Shown here piece after piece: positions 1 to 12,065 of a stretch of DNA of 64,000 nucleotides. The notes below the pieces were generated by a model. The model saw nothing but the letters and a program-made list of their open reading frames with translations, ran no database searches and was not told where the DNA came from. Made by a program: the position numbers and the translations under genes. Within the stretch, counting starts at the first letter, position 1. Each line of letters starts with the position of its first letter. This DNA is from Posidonia oceanica (Eukaryota; Streptophyta; Magnoliopsida; Alismatales; Posidoniaceae). The stretch is from contig JAZBRS010000074.1 in the NCBI GenBank assembly GCA_037176725.1, positions 64,980,001-65,044,000 of the forward strand. The letters are read 5' to 3'.

Positions 1-21
1 TTACATCCTACCCCCTTAAAA
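1..21 (-). other. R1 polypurine tract and start of 3' LTR
   Basis: On the minus strand bases 21-6 read TTTTAAGGGGGTAGGA, a purine-rich tract, immediately followed by TGTAA at 5-1. The R1 5' LTR also starts TGTAA (at 15710), so this marks the U3 boundary of the 3' LTR. The rest of that LTR lies left of the window. Confidence 0.8.
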
Positions 22-45
22 GAATTTCATTCCCAAGTTTCATCT

Positions 46-1400
46 CTAACAGAATAGATGGGGGTACCACGAACGAATGTCCATCTCACGCTCCCTGGTA
101 GCCTCCTTTGAGCCATGATGCAGCCACTGAACTAGCACAAAGGGAATCACTTTATTCTTGAGAACCTGTTCCTTTTGGTCAAGAATCTGAACGGCATCCT
201 CCACCTTAGTTAGGTCGTCCTGTAATTCTTCTGACTGTACTAGAATCACTTGGGACGAATCTGCCAAGCACTTCCTCAACATCGTGATATGGAACACATT
301 ATGCACACCTGATCGTTCCAGAGGCAAATCCAACTTATATGCAACTTAACCAACCCTTTTGGAAATCCTGTAGGGCCCAATGTAGCAAGGGCTCAACTTT
401 CTCTGCTTGCCAAACCTCATTATCCCTTTGGTTGGTGATACCTTTAGAAAAATGAAGCCTCTTCTTTGAATTCCAAAGGTCACCGCCTCCTGTCTGCATA
501 GCTTTTTTGCCTGCTCTGTGCAGCTATCAATCTCTTGCGAATCAACTCCACTCAATCTGCATATTGTTGCATGATCTCTGGACTCAAAAGTTGGCATTCA
601 CCTACCTCGCTCTAACAAGTGGGTGTTCTGCACGATCTACCATATAAATCTAGTATGGCACCATCCCAATGCTGGAGTGATAACTATTATTGTAGGCAAA
701 CTTGATCAATGGCAAGTGCTCCTCCCAATTGCCTTCCAGATCCAAAGCACAGGCTCTCAACATGTCTTCCAGTGTCTGAGTGGTTCTTTTGGTCTAACCG
801 TCTGTTTGAGGATGGAAGGCGGTGCTGAAATTCAATACAGTGCCAAAAGCTTCCTGCAATGCCCTCCAAAATCTCAATGTAAAGAATGTGTCTCTGTCTG
901 ACACGATCGACACAGGAACCCCATGCAGATGAACTATCTCAGACACATACAAATCTGACAGCTATGACAATGGAAGATTCACCCGCATAGGCAGGAAATA
1001 TGATGACTTTGTGAGCTGGTCTACGATTATCCACACTATGTCATTCTTTCTTCTGGTCTTGGGTAATCGTATCATGAAGTCCATAGTAACGTGCTCCCAT
1101 TTCCAAACTGGAATATTCAGAGGTTGCAGAGTTCCCCCTGGTCTCTAGTGCTCAGTCTTCACCAGCTAGTAGATTGCATACTTGGCTACATGTTCAGCAA
1201 TGTCTCTCTTCATTCCAGGCCACCAAAAATTCCTTTTCATATCATTGTACATCTTGGTGCTTCCTAGATGAATTGTGTATTTGGACCAGTGGGCTTCGTC
1301 CAACAACCTCTTCTTCACTTCTTCTACCTGAGGCACATACAAGTGCAAATCATACCCCAGCCCACCACCAACACCAACAGAGAAGTAGGGTGCCTCTCCT
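46..1400 (-). pseudogene. R1 integrase with C-terminal chromodomain (inactivated)
   Basis: This is the decayed 3' part of pol. The integrase should insert element cDNA, and the chromodomain should direct it to marked chromatin. The N-terminal zinc region (about 1348-1166) keeps the two His, but the CxxC pair has become YxxY (codons 1178-1180 and 1169-1171), followed by a stop at 1166-1168. The core can be followed through MDF, then SDRD, then HPQTDG. The catalytic Glu codon after TDGQ is now AAA (Lys, 788-790), and the Gln codon before it is a stop (794-796). The last 96 codons (333-46) hold VFHITMLRKCL and the chromodomain segment ending YPHLF; the usual Trp in EATWE is Arg. These changes fit G-to-A decay on the coding strand. 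Confidence 0.88.
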
Positions 1401-1479
1401 GCCTCCAGTTTTCCCTAAGTTTCCTGTACAAAGGGATCTAATTGCTGAGCAGTAACAATCGCTTCTACTAACCTTGGGT

Positions 1480-2158
1480 GGATAGATAAGTTAGCCACCC
1501 AAAGTCCAATAGGTCCCTGAGACTACCTCTAAGGTCTGCTCTCGACCAGACCCTCCAGCATGTACCATTCTTTAACCATCAAGTTGGCCATAGCATGAGT
1601 TCGTCTACTTAGTGCATCTGCAACCACATTGGCCTTTCCTAGGTGGTAGGACAAACTAAAATCATAGTCCTTAAGATATTCCACCCACCTTCACTGTCTC
1701 AGGTTCAAATCCTTATGAGTAAAAATGTACTTTATACTCCGATGATCTGTGAACACTTCAAACTGCTCACCATACAAGTAGTGCCGCCAAATCTTCAGTG
1801 CAAACACCACTGCAGCCATCTCCAAGTCATGCGTGGGGTAGTTTCTCTCATGGTCCTTCAATTGGTGAGAAGCATAAGCTACCACCTTGCCATGCTGCAT
1901 CAAAACATACCCTAATCCGGTTCCACAAGCATCACTGTACACCGTGAAACCCCCACTCCCAGCAGGTAGCGTGAAGACTGGAGATGCGACCAGACGAGCC
2001 TTCAATATAAACGGAACTTCCTTCTGAGTCAGCCTGGTCAGAGGTGCAGCAATCTTGGAAAAATCCTGAATAAACCTCCGATAATATCCTGCCAAGCCCA
2101 AGAAGCTTCTGATCTCTGACACATTCTTGGGTTTGGCCCAGCTGTTCGCCACTTCCAC
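1480..2158 (-). pseudogene. R1 RNase H domain and tether, internally deleted
   Basis: This segment follows RT and should degrade the RNA of the RNA:DNA hybrid. [12 protein letters not shown] and APLT mark the connection. The catalytic residues are visible in YSDA, DLEM and FTDHRS, and IKYIF ends the core. A stop falls after DLNLRQ (about 1690), but reading continues in frame as [10 protein letters not shown] and [11 protein letters not shown], which is normal for the family. Between VPF and LKARLV about 20 residues are missing compared with the usual Ty3 sequence, so an internal deletion is inferred. The frame also changes near 2160, where the RT segment ends. Confidence 0.85.
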
Positions 2159-2810
2159 TTAGTAGGATCCACCTTAATACCCTCTCCCGAGAAGATGTGG
2201 CCAAGGAATGTGACTTCTTCTAGCCAAAACTCACATTTAGAGAACTTTGCGTAGAGTTGATGCTGTCTCAGCGTCTCCAGCACTGTCCTTAAGTGCATCT
2301 GATGAGTTTCCATATCAGGAGAGTAAACCAGCACATCATCCACAAATACTACCACAAATTGATCCAAATAGGGCCTGAACACCCTATTCGTCAGATCCAT
2401 GAATGCAGATGGGGCATTTGTCAACCCAAATGGCATGACCAAGAGCTCGTAATGGCCATACCGAGTCCGGAATGCCGTCTTGTGCACATTTGATTCCAGG
2501 ATCCTGAGTTGGTGATAGCTTGACTTCAAGTCAATCTTTGAAAAGACTGAGGCTCCCTCCCTGTAGCTGGTCAAACAAATCATCTATTGTGGGAAATGGA
2601 TACTTGTTCTTTACAGTTATCTGGTTCAGCATCCAATAATCTATACACAGCTAGAGTGAACCATCATTCTTCTTGACAAACAAGACAGGCGCACCCCAAG
2701 GTGACACACTTGGCCTGATGAACCCCTTGTCCAATAGCTCTTGCAACTGTTTACTAAGCTATCACAATTCAGCAGGTGCTATTCTGTAAGGAACCTTTGA
2801 GATGGGGCCT
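2038..2810 (-). pseudogene. R1 reverse transcriptase (fragmented)
   Basis: This is the reverse transcriptase, which copies element RNA to [13 protein letters not shown] and a broken LCIDY motif lie upstream (about 2700-2640), with in-frame stops at LW and in the YRxLN block. The open stretch 2583-2038 holds [37 protein letters not shown], the active-site block FVDDVLVYS with both catalytic Asp intact, and CEFW plus FLGHI. The C-terminal 40 residues of that reading run out of frame. The sister plus-strand copy at 62446-62890 has lost its catalytic pair. This one has not, but the stops make it non-functional. Confidence 0.9.
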
Positions 2811-3418
2811 AACCTTGGCACTAATTCAATTAGAAACTCAACCTCCCTGTGCGGCGGCATACCAGGTAAATCCTCAGGAAAGACATCAAGGTACTCGCAA
2901 ACAACTGGTATATCTTGTACCCTAATAGTAGGCGAGGAGGACACAACAACGCTGGCCAAATACCCCACACAACCTTTTGCCAGAGAGTGGTAGGCCATTA
3001 TTGCGGAGATCACTTGCTTTGGCTCACCTGGTCTTACACCTTGCACCAAGCACAAGCCCTGCCCTGGGCATTCCGCTAGCACCCTTTTCTTAGTACAATC
3101 GATCATTGCTGAGTGCTGCGCTAGCTAGTCCATGCCTAATATAACATCGTACTCCTGTATATCCATTATTATCAAACCAGCCTTGAAATCCTTAACACCC
3201 ATCTTAATGCCGACTGACCGCAGATATTTCGATGTCAAATTGTGCTCCCCCAACGAAGTCACCACGTCGAGGTGAAAAGCTAACCTAGCTGGCCTGTCCC
3301 CAATTTCTGCTGCAAATGATTCAGAGATAAAAGAGAATGAACTCCTTGAGTCAAATAATATTCTGACCATACGGTTTGCTACCCGAAAAGAAACTAAGAA
3401 TAGCACATACAACCACAA
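2762..3418 (-). pseudogene. R1 aspartic protease and PR-RT linker
   Basis: This is the retropepsin that should cut the Gag-Pol polyprotein. The motif ILFDSRSSFSFIS (near 3358-3330) is the DSG active site with Gly changed to Arg (codon 3344-3346). The flap and tail follow as LRSVGIKMG, YDVILGMD, then a stop, then IDCTKKRVLAECPGQGL and the linker ending PPHREVEFLIELVP, which leads into RT. A one-residue stop at about 3122-3125 breaks the reading between ILGMD and the next segment. The plus-strand relative R5 shows the same order at 61740-62254. Confidence 0.85.
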
Positions 3419-3489
3419 ACCATGATTATTATTAAGAACAGTATAGGATACATAACTACATAAGAGAGTGGAGATTTACAATACACAAC

Positions 3490-4626
3490 TCACTGCTACG
3501 CCTTACCCTTTACTACATCCCTTGAAGGCCTAGCATCCGGAGCAGATATCGTGAACACACGTCCTCTGGTAGGTTGACGCGGTGCATCCCTTGCTTTCTT
3601 TGGAGGATCGAGGCAGTTCCACTGTAAATGCCTAGCCTACCCACAGTTGAAACACACCATGCTGCCCAAATTCTACTGCCAATGAGGACACTGTACCGCC
3701 ATGTGCCCCATTTATCCACAAGCAAAACAAGCTCTCTCCTTCTGCGAGCCACTGTTTGACCCTATCTGACTAAATCTGGCACTGCTCCTCTCAACAAAAC
3801 TGCGTCTCCCATGGTTGTTTGTGCTGGTGCACTCCTTCCTCTTCTTTCCAGAGCACCCAGAACTCTCAGAGCTTGGTATCCCAGAGGTAGAAGGTCGTGG
3901 GGTGAACATCTTGCCCTTTCCTTTGAGCTAGCTTTCCATATACTGCTTATGTTCATCCTCAAAGCGGGAGGCCAAATCCATCGCATCCAGTAAAGTCCAG
4001 CATCGGTAGCCCATGACCTTCAATCTAAGTCCCGGATTCAGGCCTTCCACGAACCTCTTGGCTCTGCGCTCTTCTATATCAAAGGACTGCGTAAGCCGCT
4101 CAAGATGAGAAAAGATAGCTTCTTATTCAGCCACCGACTTGCTTCCTTGCTATAGGCTTCGGAATTCTCTGTCCAGTCTGTCTTTCTTGTGATCTGGAAA
4201 GTACTTCTCATAAAAGACATCTCAAAAATCTACCCAAGAGATCATCAGCAAGTCCAAGTTCGGAAACTTCAGACATCGCGTGGCTCTCCACCATTGGTCG
4301 GCGTCACCCTCGAACAGGAAGGAAGCCAGTCGCACCCATTTCTCCTCCGGGCACTCCATACTTTCCAGTATCTTTTCTATCTTCAGCATCCATGCTTCAC
4401 ATTCCTCGGGTTTGCCTCTGTCGTTGAAAGCAAGAGCATGCAGATGGCTGAGCTGCTTTAACCATGGATCATCCTTGGTTTCATCGGTATTTTCCTTCCC
4501 AAGGGACTGCACGATCCCCCGCATCATGCTGCTTAACTCCTCCTACATCCCGTGCCATCGACTCTCCTCTCCAACCTCTGAACTTGATGCGGGAGCCTTC
4601 CCTCTGCCTCTTCCTTGGAGTGGCAT
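3490..4626 (-). pseudogene. R1 Gag with two zinc knuckles (fragmented)
   Basis: This is the capsid/nucleocapsid protein. A plausible start is the ATG at 4626-4624 (MPLQGRGRGKAP), with a CAG-to-TAG stop 27 codons later. The capsid block at 4527-4222 reads DDPWLKQLSHLHA, ECEAWMLKIEKIL, EEKWVRLASFLFEGDADQWW, the standard plant Ty3 Gag signature. Nucleocapsid follows near 3745-3620 with two CCHC knuckles (CFACG-MGHMAVQCP and CFNCG-ARHLQWNC), each carrying a Gln-to-stop change. Frame changes between 4222 and 3990 split the protein. The segment homologous to the R5 Gag is 60640-61420. Confidence 0.85.
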
Positions 4627-4748
4627 TCTGCAACCATCGCAAAATCACACAAAATCGGAAAACAATTCTGGTGCAGGTGATTTACACCATGCCATCCTAT
4701 GGAGCCACTACACCGGACACCCTAAGCTAGTACATTTAGTGTACTTAG

Positions 4749-4760
4749 GCTCTGATACCA
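4749..4760 (-). promoter_or_regulatory. R1 primer binding site (tRNA-iMet)
   Basis: The minus strand reads TGGTATCAGAGC, complementary to the 3' end of plant initiator tRNA-Met. It sits 3 bases inside the end of the 5' LTR (LTR edge at 4764), where minus-strand DNA synthesis is primed. Confidence 0.93.
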
Positions 4761-4763
4761 ATC

Positions 4764-5276
4764 TATAACACCCCCGGTGCCACAAACTAGCATCAACACT
4801 ACCCAAGGCAATTATTAACTAAACAATACTGCAGAAAATTAAAAGGATAAGCTAATAACAATAATAAAATCAACAAAGTCTACTCTACCCAGGACTTGTG
4901 GTGTGTGGCTATGTGGCTCCAACTATGTGCACTAGAATGGACTGCAACTCCTTAATCTGCACCTGCAAACAAAACCACAAAGAAACATGCATGAGCGACA
5001 TCCATTGTCACCTAGTACACGCCCACCAAAACCAAAAGACCTCGAACCACAAACTGGAGCTGCCCCAACCAGCTCCCAAAGTCACACAGCTAACATTCTG
5101 AAAACACCAAAATCAAATCAGAAAGAAACACCAAAATCTCGCCAAACACAACTGTCGATCAACTAGAAAATCCTTTTCTTAAAACATGCCTTACAATCAG
5201 AATCTCTATTTTCTTTGAAACCACGTGCATCTTTGAAATCACTTTATGCATTTTCAGAAAGCCAAAACCACGGCTA
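4764..5276 (-). repeat. R1 5' LTR, inner (3') part
   Basis: This is the end of the R1 5' LTR next to the primer site. On the plus strand it starts TATAACACCCCC and contains the block GTGTGTGGCTATGTGGCTCC (about 4900), which recurs near 25752 (R8) and 54263 (R4). The LTR stops at the target copy GGCTA (5272-5276), where R2 is inserted, and resumes at 14027. Confidence 0.88.
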
Positions 5277-6779
5277 TGTAGACGTGGATTTTGGAGTGTT
5301 GGAAGTAGACGTTGACTTCCATTACGTCGACGACTTATGTGATCGCCACTTACCGATTCGCAGTGTCGGCTGACATGATGCCTACGGGAGATGGAAATGT
5401 GGGGCCTCGGCTCACTAGATTAGCGGCAAGGTGCTGTCCAGCGGCGTCCTCGTGCTATGCAGCGTACTCCTTTCCTTCAAAGCAAATGAAATAGATCTAG
5501 ATTAGCTCAGGTGTGTAGTAAACAATGTCAGAAAAAGCAATAAATGACATAAACAAATGAAACTAAAACTAACCGGGGGTGATTCCTCGCATGCATATGC
5601 AATGGGCCTATTTAAGGAATGCAATACTGTAATAAAAATAGAGATTGGAATGAATACTCCCTTTACCTGTATACTACATGGCGTGGATGAGGAAGTGGAG
5701 GCACGGATAGAGCTCCGGCTATGGATCTCTTGGATCTAGGCTTTTTCTCACTAGATTTCGACAGAGGTTTTCAGAGAAGAGGGGCTATGGATCTCTCAGG
5801 ATGTAGCACTCTAACTCTCAGATGTCTATCACAAACACTCTCAGGATCTCAGAGAATGGCTCCTAACTTTAAGAAATGTCTCACCACTCTGGGCCTTACA
5901 ATTTTATTCTAGAAATTCCCTCCACAACTCTAGCCAATGTCTCCCCTTGAGCCCTGGCTCTAGGGGCCTATTTATAGACTCTAGGGGTGCTAGAGGACGA
6001 GTGGATAAGCTCTAGATTTTTTTAATTAAAAATAAGATATTTCTTCTTGTCGCCACATCTAGCGGCGACAAGCACAAATATCCTATTTTAATGACATGGA
6101 AATGATGTGGAGGCTCGCTTATCCGATTATAAGATAGTCCACGTCAGCTAGTCGCCGCTATAAGCGACGCTGAGCTACAAATATTCTTCTGTTAATGACG
6201 TGGAAATGACGTGGAGGATTATATTAAAATATTCCATGTAAGCTAGTCACCGTTAGAAAAGGTGCCGAGCTGACGTGGAAGATTGCTAATCAGATAAAGG
6301 AATATTCCACGTCAGCTAGTCGCTGGTGAGGGCGGCACCGAGCTACTGGAATATTCTAGACTTATCCTTACTATTTTTAAATGTGGTTTTGAATTAAATG
6401 GATATAACACATTAAAAACGTGATAATTAATTCAAAACCAAGATAATATTATATTGTCATCCAATTTCTAGGGTTTTCTAGAACCTTCCTTAATTTGTTG
6501 CTATTTTTATATGATATACCATATACCATATATTTAAGTGCTAGAAAAGTCGTAGAAATATTAATAATTATGAGAAAAATGTTATAATACTTTATAAAAA
6601 TCCCATATATTATATCAAAGCCCAGGATGACAGAATATATTGAGAGAGATTGGCAGGATTCTCGTCGCCTTTTGTAATGGCGACGACACTCAACAAGTCG
6701 CCACTCACAGTGGCGACAAGCAGTGTCGCCGCATAGTGGGGCAACGAGTTGGTCTTTTTGCATTTTCTCCCTATCTTTT
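5277..6779 (-). repeat. R2 3' LTR, truncated
   Basis: It matches 12066-13566 of the R2 5' LTR and lacks the part equivalent to 13567-14026. From about 5277 to 5850 it differs from the sister LTR at roughly one base in ten. From about 5850 to 6770 the two are almost identical. It contains the GTCGCC/GGCGAC palindrome cluster (6046-6072, 6151-6168, 6663-6685, 6697-6717). The minus-strand reading frame of 104 codons at 6449-6763 is LTR sequence, not a gene. Confidence 0.9.
5968..5977 (-). promoter_or_regulatory. TATA box of R2 3' LTR
   Basis: The minus strand reads CTATAAATAG in a GC-richer context (AGTCTATAAATAGGCCCC). The same box is at 12761-12770 in the 5' LTR, which would be the functional U3 promoter copy. 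Confidence 0.7.
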
Positions 6780-7786
6780 TGCTCACAACCGGAGAAGCTT
6801 GAGACCCTTTTGAAGCTTTACAGAGTCCTCTTTTACAACTCCAAGTAAATTTGATCTCCCAATCACTAATTCAATGTTGAGTGTATGTGGAATTGAAGCT
6901 CACTAGTTTCACTCTATGGGAATATTGGGAAACTACTTGGAAAACTCTTCTTAGAATGAAAATTGGGCACTTGAGCTTGGAAATCTTTCAATATGAAGTG
7001 AGTGTCGCTTGTGATCAACTTCTGTGTTAAACATGGGTTAAGGGGTGTCCTATTTATAGAAACAAATGAATTAAGACATGTGTTAAACACCTACATTTTT
7101 CTCTCTAACGGATACAAACGACTACTGATTCGGTATGTCGAAATACTTCGGTCGGCCGAAACCCTTTAGTAGCTTACAACGGTTGAGACATTCGGCAGTC
7201 TAAAAATAATTCGGTGTGCCGAAGTGGGTCTCAGTTGTAAACCCTGTTTGCCCCTGATTCGGTATACCGAACCCATTCGTTATGCTTGAACCAAAAATTG
7301 ATTTTTCTAAAGTTTTTACTTAGGATCAAAGGTAACCCATATATACCAGATTTCGGTATACTGATCCCATCTGGTATGTCGAAATCAACCCTGAACCTAT
7401 ATGCAAGATTTTTCTAAGGTTTTCCTACTTGGTTCATGGGTATCCCTATTTTCCTAGGATATTTACTTGTTTTGGGAGATCATTACATATCCTAGATATT
7501 ACAAAGAAAGATAGAAAAAATTACATCCATAATTTTACAAATATAATTGATATTCTTTCTTGGCTCTTGATTTCCTTGATTCTTTCTTCAATCCTTTAGA
7601 AAGCCTTCATGATTCTTCTTTCATAGATACTTGCTTTTCCTTTTCTTCATGTTTTTCTCCTTGTGAATCATCTATCGATATCTCTTCATATTCATGCTAG
7701 ACATTTCTCAAACAATAGCATATCTAGAAATAAACAATATAATTTATTATCATCAAAAAAAAACATTCAAGTGTATATTTCCAACA
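6780..7786 (-). repeat. Sirevirus-like (copia) LTR inside R2
   Basis: This 1007-bp segment starts TGTTGGAAATATACACTTG on the minus strand (at 7786) and ends GTTGTGAGCA (at 6780), so it has TG...CA ends. A TATA box (minus CTATAAATAG) lies at 7050-7059. The start, and the run into TTGATGATAATAAA, resembles plant copia LTRs of the SIRE type. That lineage call is inference, because no coding region accompanies it. The flanks are CTTTT and AGTGA, so no target duplication is present. It joins the cut R2 LTR directly to the R2 protease, as expected after recombination or deletion. It carries at least four TTCGG-N4-CCGAA palindromes (7129-7271). Confidence 0.7.
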
Positions 7787-8700
7787 AGTGATTCAGCCAG
7801 CCCCTCCTCCATTACTATAACTGTGGTAGTGCTAATGAGGGGGCCTATAGTAATATCCAGTTTGACGGTCCCCATCGCTTCTCTTTGGCTTTTGTCATAG
7901 GCTGCACAAGCGAAGCAATGCTTGGTGATCTGATCTTCTCCAATGTCCAGGTAGTCGAGAGTAGTCAGGGAGCAGACACTTCCACTTGCCCCTGTGTCAA
8001 CAAGCACTCCAGGAAGCGAGTAGTCATTGATGTCTACAGAGATGATCAATGGGCGCAGACGCTCTTCCGGAGCCAATAGTTCTGTATCTCTGAAGACTAT
8101 ATTCCTCTATTCAAAGCCCTCGATGATTTCCCTGGCCAGCACAAATGGATCCTCATTGCCAGAGCTGTCAGATCCTTGCTGTTGTTCGCCTTCAGGGAGG
8201 AAGTTGAAGTGATGAAGCAGAGCGAGCTCATTCGTAGTTTTTTCCTCGTCCTGTGGTCCTTCCCATGTGTCATCTACCTAGACTTCCCATTCTACAGACC
8301 CTTCATCAAACCATGCTTCTGGAGTAGGCATCGAGGGTGCATCAGGATCACCGTCTTCCTCGATTGATGGGCTTTGGTTTGGATCTGCTTGTATATGTTG
8401 AATAGTTACTAGTTCAGATCTAGCTGCTGATAGGACGCCTTCGGTTTCTACATGAACCACTGCAAGATTGGGCATGGGGTTCTGATGTTTCTGCATCTCA
8501 TGCTATTCTATCCGGGCTGCCTTCAATCTGTCTCTAAGGGCTGGCCACATGATCTCCCCATTATCATTCAGATCATAAATTTTGTCCTTTACTGTGAAAC
8601 ATTCTTCGAGCATATGCCTGTTCTTCTAGTGATACGGATAGTACTTGGACAAATTAGCATTTGGGGCATTCGGCTTGGGTGCTAGAGGTTGTAGATCTCC
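7787..8700 (-). pseudogene. R2 protease and acidic linker, cut at its C terminus
   Basis: The retropepsin segment (8076 to 7787) reads LRPLIISVDIN, then LVDTGASGSVCS with an intact DTG active site, then TIGPLISTTTVIVMEEG. It runs without a stop into the Sirevirus-like LTR at 7786, so the natural C terminus is missing. Upstream, 8496-8090 encodes an acidic, Pro-rich linker (SPSIEEDGDPDAPS) of the kind seen before PR in Tat-type polyproteins, with one stop. A degenerate knuckle-like stretch (YYPYH-KNRHMLEEC, then IYDL) lies near 8640-8560, where other Tat elements have their single zinc motif. RT should follow PR but is absent. Confidence 0.78.
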
Positions 8701-10541
8701 ACTCTCGACCAAAATTCTAAAAACATCGTGGAGTGGCTTTGGAAATGGCGGATAGCTCTACCTCTTAGGTCTCTAGTAGCTTCGTGGGGGAGGGATGTTG
8801 TGGTAGCTGCTCTGCCCCTGTTGTTGCCCCTTGTACTGATTACTTGACTGCCCTTGTTGAGCATACACCAGGTAGGTTGGAGGCTGCTGGTGCTGATATT
8901 GTTGGGGTTGCTATGATTGTTGGGTCTGGCATTGCCCCTGTTTGTATTGTTGATGCTGTATCGACTGCCCTATTTGACCCTGGTACTGAACCAGTTGGCC
9001 CTGATACTGGACTGACTGCCCTTGGTAATGAACTAGCTGCCCTTGGGATTGAACTTGGTACTCAGGTTGGTTTTGGGGATTCCTCTGCCCCTTCTGTCCT
9101 TACTGAGCTGAGACCTGTGCCATACTGCCAGTGACACCTTCAAGTGTATAGCCAGAGGTTTTCTTTTTGCCCCTTCCTTCAAACTGTAAGAATGGTAAGT
9201 CCTCTTTGTTGCAGAGAACTCTTGCAGCACGGTCGTACAGCTGACAGTATGTTTGAAAGTCACCAACCAGTAACCCCACTCTGAGTGCCCCAGTGGTATT
9301 CTGGGCAATGACCTCAACTGCTTGGCTCTCTGGGATGTAGCATTCGGATTGGGCCGCCATGTCCCTCCATCTGCTTGCAAAGGTGACAAACTCCTCATCA
9401 GGTTTCATCTTTTCGGTGAGGAGGTCTCCTATTGTGGGCTTGTGCTAGTTGCGGTGGCTATATTGGTGCAAAAAAAATTTCAGCACTATCTTGAAATCAC
9501 TGAGGTTAGATGTTGTGAGCATGTTGAACCATCTCAGTGCTTCTCCCTCAAGGCTCTTGAAGAAGAGGTATATAGTGAGTCCATTGTCATATTGACAGGG
9601 TAGGGCATCCATGGTAAAAGTGGCTAAGTGATTCCTTGGGTCGCCCATCCCATCATACTTCTGCATTTTGGGCATCTTGAATCCCAAAGGCAGGCTGAAA
9701 CGAGGGAATTTGGAGGTGTCAAAGCCAACCGGTGCTTTAGGAGTGACTCCTACTTCTGCAAGTACATTTGAGATCATTCTTTTAATGTTCGGACCCGGGT
9801 TGACTTGTTGCCCCTAGATTTGGTACCCCTGAGCTTGATGGAATTGCTGCGATGGAGGGGTGTTGTATTGCAGAGGGAAAGGTAAAGATTGAGCCGGAGT
9901 ATAGTAGGACTACATGGCCTGGAGTGGTAGTGGTGATTGAGATGTCCCTAGGTATTGTGGCGGGAGGTAGCTTGTTAGGGATGGTGTGGTTTGCTAGGTG
10001 GAAGGGTAGGTTGGAGCTATATGATATTGTGTGGGTGGACCTTGGGTAAGGAAGTTTATTGTAGGGTTTGGCGGCGTGGTGTAGGTGTGAGTGGGTGCGG
10101 TTAACAAGCCTTGGTGAAGGCTTAGGAAGGAGGGTCCATGTATGGATGGAAGTTGTGAGCTCCTAAATGCGGGGTTGTGTTGAGCCATGAATTGGTGGGC
10201 CTCTTTAGTTGCTTCCTCGGGCAATTGGTGTGAATTGATCGACAATGGCAGTACTGTGTAAGAGGTTGCCCTTGGGAGCATGTGTTCATATGGGAGCACT
10301 CCATGATTGAGAATAGCTTACTTCTCCTTCCCCTTCAACTTCCTCTTGATTCCCATGGTAATTTGGTGAGGTGACCGTCGGGGTAGGGCCCCCAGAGGAA
10401 TAATTGTATGGTATGGTTACATGGGGAAACTTCTAATGGCCATCTTGTTGTACGAACCTAGGGGTCTCCGGCCCTTCTGAAGTTGGGGCGTTAAACAGGA
10501 ACTCGCTTTGGCTCATTGAACTACTTGCTTGTGCTGTAGAA
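8700..10541 (-). pseudogene. R2 Gag with Gln-rich repeat tail
   Basis: This is a Tat-like capsid protein. The Pro/His-rich N-terminal part is at 10304-9994. The capsid core at 9777-9445 has FSLPLGFKMPKMQKYDG, GDPRNHLATF and SLEGEALRWFN, and it continues at 9408-9100 as PDEEFVTFASRWRDMAAQ. A tail (about 9100-8780) reads as imperfect copies of GQLVQYQGQ followed by long Gln runs. Stops and one frame change near 9430 split it. The first ATG cannot be fixed because the N-terminal half is poorly conserved. Confidence 0.78.
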
Positions 10542-12065
10542 ATTGAGGCGGATGACATATTGATATGAGAGTGATGTGCTCTTGATAGTGTTGATCGGCC
10601 TCCTTAGTGAAACTGTTTCTTAAGTTGTTACAAGTGTTTAGAAAATGAAATTATAGACTCCTTTAACGACACTACTTTTTAAACTATTGCAGACTCGATT
10701 TGAGGAAATAAAAGGAAAGTAATTACAACTCTTTGAACACAATAATCACCCAGTAGTTGCTCTGATGTTTTGTAACCCGTATTATCAGTCTCAACAAACC
10801 ACCCTACAAACAAGGCACCCATACGTGGCCTACCTAAGTCACCGGTGACTGAGGCGACGCGACTCGTCGTTGACTAGAACGGCAACGAAACCCGACGTTG
10901 GTAAGACAGGTGGCGAGCATGCCTGTCTTCCAGCAATCAGAATCTGTCCTTGACAGTTCGCTCGTCACACAATGTTGATTAAACAAACAAGTTTCAAACA
11001 GAACGCTGGTTTTACTTGTTCAAATAGTTAATTAATTGATTGATTTAACCTGTGTTCTCTCAACTGTCAGGTTGCTAGGGCAAGGGTAAGGCTAACTTCA
11101 TGGGATCTATGGGTCATACAATAGGATTTTGTCTCTTCGGGTACCTCCCTTTGACCTTCGTTAGGGTCCATCAAGAGGACCTAGGTAGTGTGTTTGTCTC
11201 TCTATAGCAGGGCCCACAACCCAGGATTCTATCCTTAGGGTCGTATCCTAACAAACCACAAAGCAATAAATAAACAGAAAATACTAGAGTAACAAATATC
11301 TACCAAGGACTATTACTAACTTAGGGAGAAGAAATGAGTAGGTAATAATACCTTAGGACACCTTAAGTTCTCAATCTAACTATCACAATCAAATGCAGAG
11401 TATGGGAGAGCGACTTGCACTGGCCCGGTTCACAGCCTAGTTCACTCGGCTTGATTATTCTAACTAGAGAGATTCCCTTAAGGAACTTTAACTTTAATAT
11501 AAATCAAATAGCTTCCACCCTAGTGGTGGACACAAACAAAACCTAGAAACCGTTAAAAAAAACTAAAAACACAGTGGATATGAATCTTTTATTTTTATGC
11601 GACTACAGATCTAAAAAAACGACATAAATAGAGAAAAAACGAATGATCTGCAAAGGGAGACCGTATCCAGATCTGGTTGCCGGTAAGACAGGCACCAAGT
11701 TGAATCGCTGCCTCTAAGCGCGATGAGACTCGACGCAGCGTATACTGGTGGCTAGATATAAAGGCTATCTGACGTCAGAGCAGAACTGATCCGGTCGTCA
11801 GAGATATAGGTGTTGAAGTGAGTCATTGCCTCTAAGTGTTAACGAGACTCAGCGCCTTAAGCAGTGGTGACTAGACTTGAGGTTTTTTCTAACGACAAAA
11901 TAAAAAACCCGATAAAGGGTCTGGGTGTCGTGAAACCCTATACGCACGACTTCCAGACCCAAAACGACACCTAGATCTAAGAAAATAAATGAATAAGGGA
12001 AAGGAGATGCTCACGTAGCACGGAGGATTGGCTCAAGCCGGTCCCACCATGATTGCCAATTTTTC
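10541..12065 (-). other. R2 leader (5' untranslated region)
   Basis: The 1.5 kb between the R2 5' LTR and Gag has no convincing reading frame. It has short repeated phrases such as TGCCTCTAAG with GAGACTC (about 11707 and 11827) and AAGACAGG (about 10902 and 11685). Next to the LTR the minus strand reads TTGGCAATCATGGTGGGACC (12058-12039). TGG at this position is where a primer site should start, but I could not match the tRNA with confidence. Confidence 0.6.
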
